Source of the DNA: Rhizorhabdus sp049889055
Lineage (GTDB): Bacteria; Pseudomonadota; Alphaproteobacteria; Sphingomonadales; Sphingomonadaceae
DNA length: 64,000 nt
Assembly: GCF_049889055.1 (NCBI RefSeq)
Contig: NZ_JBLTWO010000013.1
Coordinates: 20,716-84,715 of the forward strand
Reading direction: 5' to 3'
The notes below the pieces were generated by a model. The model was not told the DNA's origin. It saw nothing but the letters and a program-made list of their open reading frames with translations, and ran no database searches. The first letter of the stretch is position 1, and the number at the start of each line of letters is the position of its first letter. A program made the position numbers and the translations under genes. Below, piece after piece: positions 59,565-64,000 of this stretch.

Positions 59565-60743
59565 GTGGACCGTATCCAGCGCATAGGCGACGTCGCCGAG
59601 ATCATGCTCGACTATGTCGAGAACAAGAAGACCTATCAGGCGGATCACACGATGCGGGTACCGACCCGCAGCTACACCGATCATGATCAGTGGCGCGCCG
59701 AGATGGAACTGATCTTCAAGCGTGTGCCGCTGATGCTGGCGTTCACCGCCGAGATGCCGAACCCCGGAGATTACAAGGCGATGGAGGCGGTCGGCCTGCC
59801 GATCCTGATCAGCCGCGACAAGGAGGGCAAGGTCCGTGCCTTCCTCAACGTCTGCTCGCATCGCTCGGCGCCGGTTGCGTCGGAAGGGCATGGCAACTGC
59901 CCGCGCTTCGTGTGCAAATATCATGGCTGGACCTTCGGACAGGACGGCCGCCTGATCGGCGTGGCGGAGTCGCGCACCTTCGGCGACGTCGACAAGGCCG
60001 GCCTGGGGCTGCGTCGTCTGCCGTGTGAGGAAAAGGCGGGGATGATCTTCGTCTGCCTGACGCCGAACGCACCGATGGACCTGGACCGCTATTTCCGTGG
60101 CTTCCTCGACGATTATGAAGCGCTCGATTTCGGCAAATGGACCTATCTCGGATCGCGTGTGATCGAGGGCGCCAACTGGAAGATCGCCTTCGACGGCTAT
60201 CTGGAAGGCTATCATTTCGCGTCGCTCCACCCGGAGACGATCTTCCCGCGCACCCCGTCGAACTGCACCCATTATGAGGGCTTCGGCCCCAATATTCGCA
60301 TCGGCTTTCCGCAGAAGCGGATCGCCGAAGCGCTGCGCGACGTGCCGCGCGATCAGTGGGGAACGCAGGAGAATAACGGCTTCGACTTCGTCCGGATCAT
60401 GTTCCCCAACGTGTCGACCTTCATCGCGCCTGAGATCACGCAGGTCGCCCAGCTCTTCCCCGGGCCGACGCCGGAGCAGAACCGGACCGTGCTCAACTAT
60501 CTGCGCCGCGAGCCGATCCGCGACGAAGAGGACCGGGCACAGGTCGAGACCATGATCGATTTCTTCCGCGACGTGACCTATAAGGAAGATTATCTGATCG
60601 GCTTGGAAATCCAGCGCGGGCTCGAAGCCGGGGCGCATGACGATCTCGTCTTCGGCCGCAACGAGCGCGGCAACCAATATTTCCACGAATGGCTGAACTG
60701 GTATCTTGAGGACGATCCCACCCGTCCCGAACCGACGATGTAA
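59565..60743 (+). CDS. Rieske [2Fe-2S] ring-hydroxylating oxygenase, alpha subunit (second)
   Basis: A 392-residue oxygenase. Rieske ligands are Cys97/His99 (CSHRS) and Cys117/His120 (CKYHG). The mononuclear iron site is in GYLEGYHFASLHPET. The start is GTG at 59565 with AGGAG 7 bases before; no ATG fits. It diverges from the acyl-CoA synthetase and is followed by a strong terminator before the P450, so the two are separate transcripts. It is shorter than the oxygenase at 33052, which suggests a different substrate. Confidence 0.93.
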   Translation: MDRIQRIGDVAEIMLDYVENKKTYQADHTMRVPTRSYTDHDQWRAEMELIFKRVPLMLAFTAEMPNPGDYKAMEAVGLPILISRDKEGKVRAFLNVCSHRSAPVASEGHGNCPRFVCKYHGWTFGQDGRLIGVAESRTFGDVDKAGLGLRRLPCEEKAGMIFVCLTPNAPMDLDRYFRGFLDDYEALDFGKWTYLGSRVIEGANWKIAFDGYLEGYHFASLHPETIFPRTPSNCTHYEGFGPNIRIGFPQKRIAEALRDVPRDQWGTQENNGFDFVRIMFPNVSTFIAPEITQVAQLFPGPTPEQNRTVLNYLRREPIRDEEDRAQVETMIDFFRDVTYKEDYLIGLEIQRGLEAGAHDDLVFGRNERGNQYFHEWLNWYLEDDPTRPEPTM

Positions 60744-60749
60744 TCCTGT

Positions 60750-60783
60750 GGCGTCCGGGCCGATGGTCCGGGCGCCCTTTTTT
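60750..60783 (+). terminator. Strong rho-independent terminator after the second Rieske oxygenase
   Basis: A 12-bp stem (60750-60761 with 60765-60776, two G-T pairs, 3-base loop GAT) is followed by CTTTTTT. This ends the oxygenase transcript 110 bases before the P450 gene. Confidence 0.9.
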
Positions 60784-60853
60784 CGGTGCCGAACCGGCAT
60801 CCGCGTCAGCGCCGGCACAGGATCGGCGGAGGCGTCAGAAAGAGGAACTGATC

Positions 60854-62056
60854 ATGGCGACGCTCGCACTCGACATTCCCGACCATATCGATCCCAGCCT
60901 GGTGGTCGATGTCGACATCTATCATGTCCCTGGCCAGGTTGATGATTTCCACCAGGCCTGGAAGACGCTGCAGCAGGCGTCGCCGCCGGTTGTCTGGACG
61001 CCTCAGAATGAGGGGCACTGGATCGCCCTGTCGGGGCCGGTGCTGGCCGAGGTTCAGTCGGACCATGAGCGCTTTTCCAACCAGATCATCGTGATCCCGA
61101 AATCGGTCGGTAAACTCCACCAGTTGATCCCGACGACGATCGATCCGCCCGAGCATCGGCCTTATCGCAAGCTGCTCAACTCGGGCATGTCGCTGGCCAA
61201 GGTGCGCGGGCTGCACGAGGCTATCCGCGCGACGGCGGTCGAACTGATCGAGCCGTTCGTCGAGCAGGGGCGCTGCGACTTCACCACCTGCTATGCGCAG
61301 GTCTTTCCGATCAGCATCTTCATGGCGCTGGTCGGTGTGCCGATGGCCGAGTCGGGCCGCATCCGCTACCTCGCCGAATGCATGACCCGGCCCAATCCGC
61401 CGATCCCGTTCGAGGAGGCGAAACAGGGCTTCTTCGATTATCTCGGCCCGATCCTCGACGCACGCCGCGCCAATCCGGGCGAGGATCTGCTCAGCCATAT
61501 CGTGACTGCCGACATCGACGGTCGCCAGCTGAGCGTCGACGAATCGCTGGCGCTGGCGACGCAGGTTTTGATCGCAGGCGTCGACACGGTGGTGAACTTC
61601 CTCGGCTTCACCATGCTGCACCTCGCCCGCAATCCCGAATTGCGCAAGGAACTGGCGGGGCTCGATTTCCCGCAGGTACTCGCCGCCACCAACGAGCTGT
61701 TCCGTCGCTTCGGCCTGGTCACCATCGCCCGCACCGTGCGCCACGACATGGAATTTCACGGCGCTTCGCTGAGAGCGGGCGACCTGATCTGCATCCCGAC
61801 CCAGGTCCATGGGCTCGACGAGACGGTCAACGCCGACTCGCTCAAGGTCGACGTGGCCCGCAAGGGTTGCCGCCATTCCGCGTTCGGCAGTGGGCCGCAT
61901 ATGTGTCCGGGGCAGGAACTCGCCCGCGCCGAAGTCGCGATCACCATCGCCGAATGGCTGCGGCGCATTCCTGATTTCCGGCTGGCCGAGGACGCCGATC
62001 CGCGCTGTTCGGCTGGCATCGTCGGCCAGATCAACCGTGTCGTCCTCGAATGGTGA
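60854..62056 (+). CDS. Cytochrome P450
   Basis: A 400-residue P450 of bacterial soluble type. The heme-ligand motif is FGSGPHMCPGQELAR (Cys at the eighth position), the I-helix has LIAGVDTVVNF with Asp-Thr, and the K-helix ExxR is seen as ELFR. It probably hydroxylates a hydrophobic substrate of the island. AGAGGA precedes the ATG. Redox partners are not adjacent. Confidence 0.95.
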   Translation: MATLALDIPDHIDPSLVVDVDIYHVPGQVDDFHQAWKTLQQASPPVVWTPQNEGHWIALSGPVLAEVQSDHERFSNQIIVIPKSVGKLHQLIPTTIDPPEHRPYRKLLNSGMSLAKVRGLHEAIRATAVELIEPFVEQGRCDFTTCYAQVFPISIFMALVGVPMAESGRIRYLAECMTRPNPPIPFEEAKQGFFDYLGPILDARRANPGEDLLSHIVTADIDGRQLSVDESLALATQVLIAGVDTVVNFLGFTMLHLARNPELRKELAGLDFPQVLAATNELFRRFGLVTIARTVRHDMEFHGASLRAGDLICIPTQVHGLDETVNADSLKVDVARKGCRHSAFGSGPHMCPGQELARAEVAITIAEWLRRIPDFRLAEDADPRCSAGIVGQINRVVLEW

Positions 62057-62217
62057 AGCGGGCCTGTGCAAATGGCGAGTGGCAGGGACGGAGGGGCATC
62101 CCTAGCTTGCTCTGTGGATAGAGGCCGTACCGCATCGCCATGCAGGTCCGGTCGTGGAGGAGAATCACGCGCAGACCGGGCGACCGGCTCTCGCTCCATG
62201 ATTTGAAGGATGCTGGA

Positions 62218-63537
62218 ATGACCGCCGAACAGATGATGTCGCGCTACTCGAAGGAGTTCGATCCCCCGGTGCGTGGCGACACGATCACCGCCGACCGCTA
62301 TATCTCCAAGGACTGGATGGACCGGGAGATGAAGAATCTCTGGCCCAAGGTCTGGCATCTGGGCGGGGTCCTGGCCGATCTGGAAGAGCCGGGCGATGTC
62401 ATCCGGCACAATTTCGCCAAGGAATCGGTGATCATGATCCGTCAGGAAGACGGGTCGATCAAGGCGTTCTACAATAGCTGTCCGCACCGGGGTAACCGCC
62501 TCATCCTCGGCGATGTCGCCAGTGCGCCGCGCATCACCTGCGGCTATCATGGCTGGCAGTTCGATCCCGACGGCACGCTCGTCAGCGTGCAGGATCCCGA
62601 CGATTTCCCGCAGGGCAATCCCTGCGGCAAGACCAAGCTGACCGAACTGCGTTGCGACACCTGGGGCCCGTTCGTCTTCTGGTGCATGGACGACGATGTC
62701 GCCCCCCTGCACGAATGGCTTGCGCCCTTTCCGGAGCGGCTCGCCGGCTATGGCCTGGAAAATTGGATTCGTGTCCTGAATGTCTCGGCCGAGTGCGAGT
62801 TCAACTGGAAGATCGTCCGCGACAATTTCAACGAGAGCTATCACCTCCCGACCATCCACCCGGAACTGGCGACCTTCATCAACGACGGCCTGCCCGACAC
62901 GCTGTTCGAGATGTATCCCTCGGGTCACAATTCGATGTGGATGAAGGGGCATCAGGCGACGACGCGCAAGGATTATGCCTCGGGTGAGGTGCCTACGCCG
63001 CTCGACGCGGTGGCGCAGGCCTGGGGTATCGATCCGGCCGACTATAAAGGCCGCACCTCGGAGATCCGTCAGGCGGTGATCGAGGCCAAGCGCAAGCTGG
63101 GCGCCGAGCGCGGCTACACCAATTATGCGGACATGTCGGACCAGCAACTGGTCGACTATTTCCACTGCACGCTGTTCCCCAATCTGACGATCACCATGTC
63201 GCCGGAGCAGTGCCAGATCCTGCGCACCGAGCCGCATCCGACCGATCCGGAGAAATGCGTGTTCCAGCATTGGTGCCTCTATCCGCCGGTTCCCGGCATG
63301 AAGGAGGTCGAAACCCCGGTCGGCACCGCGCCGCTGCAGCATGATGCGATCGCGCGGCACAGCGTCTATGGCGACGGCGTCTCGGTCGGTTATGTCGCCG
63401 ATCAGGACCTGTCGATCGGCACGACACAGCAGCAGGGGCTGAACTCGCGCGGGTTCAAGGGCTGTCTGCTTCCGAACCAGGAAAAGCGCGTCCAGCGCTT
63501 CCACGAGCTGCTCAACGATTATGTGCTGAAGGACTGA
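62218..63537 (+). CDS. Rieske [2Fe-2S] ring-hydroxylating oxygenase, alpha subunit (third)
   Basis: A 439-residue oxygenase. Rieske ligands are Cys88/His90 in CPHRG and Cys108/His111 in CGYHG. The catalytic iron site is DNFNESYHLPTIHPEL. ATG 62218 is chosen since an AAGGA lies before it and the in-frame extension to 62140 does not look like protein. The next gene (SnoaL-like) starts 3 bases after this stop, so it may be a small-subunit partner. It is one of three alpha subunits in the island. Confidence 0.94.
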   Translation: MTAEQMMSRYSKEFDPPVRGDTITADRYISKDWMDREMKNLWPKVWHLGGVLADLEEPGDVIRHNFAKESVIMIRQEDGSIKAFYNSCPHRGNRLILGDVASAPRITCGYHGWQFDPDGTLVSVQDPDDFPQGNPCGKTKLTELRCDTWGPFVFWCMDDDVAPLHEWLAPFPERLAGYGLENWIRVLNVSAECEFNWKIVRDNFNESYHLPTIHPELATFINDGLPDTLFEMYPSGHNSMWMKGHQATTRKDYASGEVPTPLDAVAQAWGIDPADYKGRTSEIRQAVIEAKRKLGAERGYTNYADMSDQQLVDYFHCTLFPNLTITMSPEQCQILRTEPHPTDPEKCVFQHWCLYPPVPGMKEVETPVGTAPLQHDAIARHSVYGDGVSVGYVADQDLSIGTTQQQGLNSRGFKGCLLPNQEKRVQRFHELLNDYVLKD

Positions 63538-63540
63538 ACG

Positions 63541-63969
63541 ATGACCGTTTCGACACCCTGCTCGGTCGAGCAGCGGGGCGCGCTCGAAGCGGTCGCGATC
63601 GCCTATTGCAGGGCGGTCGACCGCATCGGCGACATCGATGGCGTTCTCGCCCTCTTCGCCTCGGACGCGGTCTATGACCTGTCCGGGATCGGTATGGGCG
63701 AGTTCGCCGGTCATGAGGGAATTCGCGGCTTCTTCGAAGCCGCTTTCCCGACCATGACGCACGCGGCGCATTATGTGAGCAATTTCGCCGTGCTCGCCTT
63801 CGACGGGTCCTCGGCGGAGGCCGAAGGCTATGTCCATGCTTTCGCCCGCAATGTCGACGGGTCGATGATCGACGTGAAGGCCTGTTATCGCTTCGCCTTC
63901 GCGCTCGACGACGCCGGATGGAAGATTTCTGGGCTCTCCATCCGCCTTCTTCTTCCCCCAGCCAGCTGA
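63541..63969 (+). CDS. NTF2/SnoaL-like fold protein, possible oxygenase small subunit
   Basis: A 142-residue SnoaL-type protein: RGALEAVAIAYCRAVDRIGDIDGVLALFASDAVYDLS, then FFEAAFPTMTHAAHYVSNFAVLAF and DVKACYRFAFALDDAGWKISGLSIR. It begins 3 bases after the Rieske alpha gene and shares the fold of classical oxygenase beta subunits, though sequence identity to them cannot be judged here. It may equally be an isomerase. Confidence 0.85.
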   Translation: MTVSTPCSVEQRGALEAVAIAYCRAVDRIGDIDGVLALFASDAVYDLSGIGMGEFAGHEGIRGFFEAAFPTMTHAAHYVSNFAVLAFDGSSAEAEGYVHAFARNVDGSMIDVKACYRFAFALDDAGWKISGLSIRLLLPPAS

Positions 63970-63979
63970 GGCAATTTCC

Positions 63980-64000
63980 ATGGCAGACGCATATGACCTG
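63980..64000 (+). CDS. Start of a further gene, cut by the window end
   Basis: ATG 63980 begins MADAYDL and runs to the edge. A GAGG lies 9 bases upstream, and the spacing to the previous stop (10 bases) fits this operon. Too short to name. Confidence 0.35.

Noticed and set aside
61756..63981. 741-codon minus-strand open frame
   Set aside because: Antisense to the P450, third Rieske and SnoaL-like genes, all of which have diagnostic motifs.
1..64000. CRISPR array, insertion sequence, prophage or conjugation genes
   Set aside because: No regularly spaced repeats, transposase motifs, phage structural or transfer genes were seen.

Overview
The window looks like a chromosomal segment of an alphaproteobacterial sphingomonad (Sphingomonas/Rhizorhabdus-like). 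This is inferred from the high GC content, the co-occurrence of TonB-dependent receptors, SIMPL-domain, DUF445, AsmA and CHASE2 proteins, and the homoserine dehydrogenase-glpX-recJ gene order. I could not run a search, so genus is not asserted. Genes are densely packed, many start codons overlap the preceding stop (ATGA or TGATG), and I see no insertion sequence, integrase, phage gene or CRISPR array.

Region 1 (1-22 kb) is mostly core genome. It holds the tail of an MDR dehydrogenase, a lipoprotein esterase, an OsmC peroxiredoxin, a small Q/R/D-rich protein, homoserine dehydrogenase, class II fructose-1,6-bisphosphatase, RecJ, tRNA-Glu(TTC), a DUF1778/GNAT toxin-antitoxin pair, an AsmA protein, a PNPOx-like stress protein, a three-gene sensory unit (response regulator, FecR/LysM protein, CHASE2 histidine kinase), a DUF445 membrane protein, an RND efflux pump with its adaptor, a SIMPL-domain protein and two small hypotheticals.

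Region 2 (22-64 kb) is one long catabolic island for a hydrophobic, probably polycyclic or branched substrate that is processed through CoA thioesters. It has three Rieske oxygenase alpha subunits, one Rieske ferredoxin, a P450, eight SDRs, three MDR reductases, a GMC oxidoreductase, and two TonB receptors for uptake. CoA chemistry is covered by a fused family III CoA-transferase, an acyl-CoA synthetase, two acyl-CoA dehydrogenases, a crotonase, a thiolase-like protein without active-site residues, and a DUF35/thiolase-fold pair resembling a retro-aldolase. A 2-oxoacid dehydrogenase E1alpha/E1beta/E2 set, three NTF2/SnoaL-like proteins, a VOC protein and two ThuA-like proteins complete it. LysR and LuxR-type regulators sit inside the island.

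A plausible division of labour is outer-membrane uptake (TonB receptors), hydroxylation (Rieske proteins and P450), alcohol oxidation and enone reduction (SDRs, MDRs, GMC), CoA activation (ligase, CoA-transferase), and beta-oxidation or aldol-type side-chain cleavage (acyl-CoA dehydrogenases, crotonase, DUF35-thiolase), with a dehydrogenase complex feeding acyl-CoA products onward. The substrate cannot be named from sequence alone. The least explained elements are the two ThuA-like genes translationally coupled to redox genes, the DUF35-thiolase pair with replaced catalytic residues, and the absence of any ferredoxin reductase. The catabolic gene set runs off the right edge of the window.
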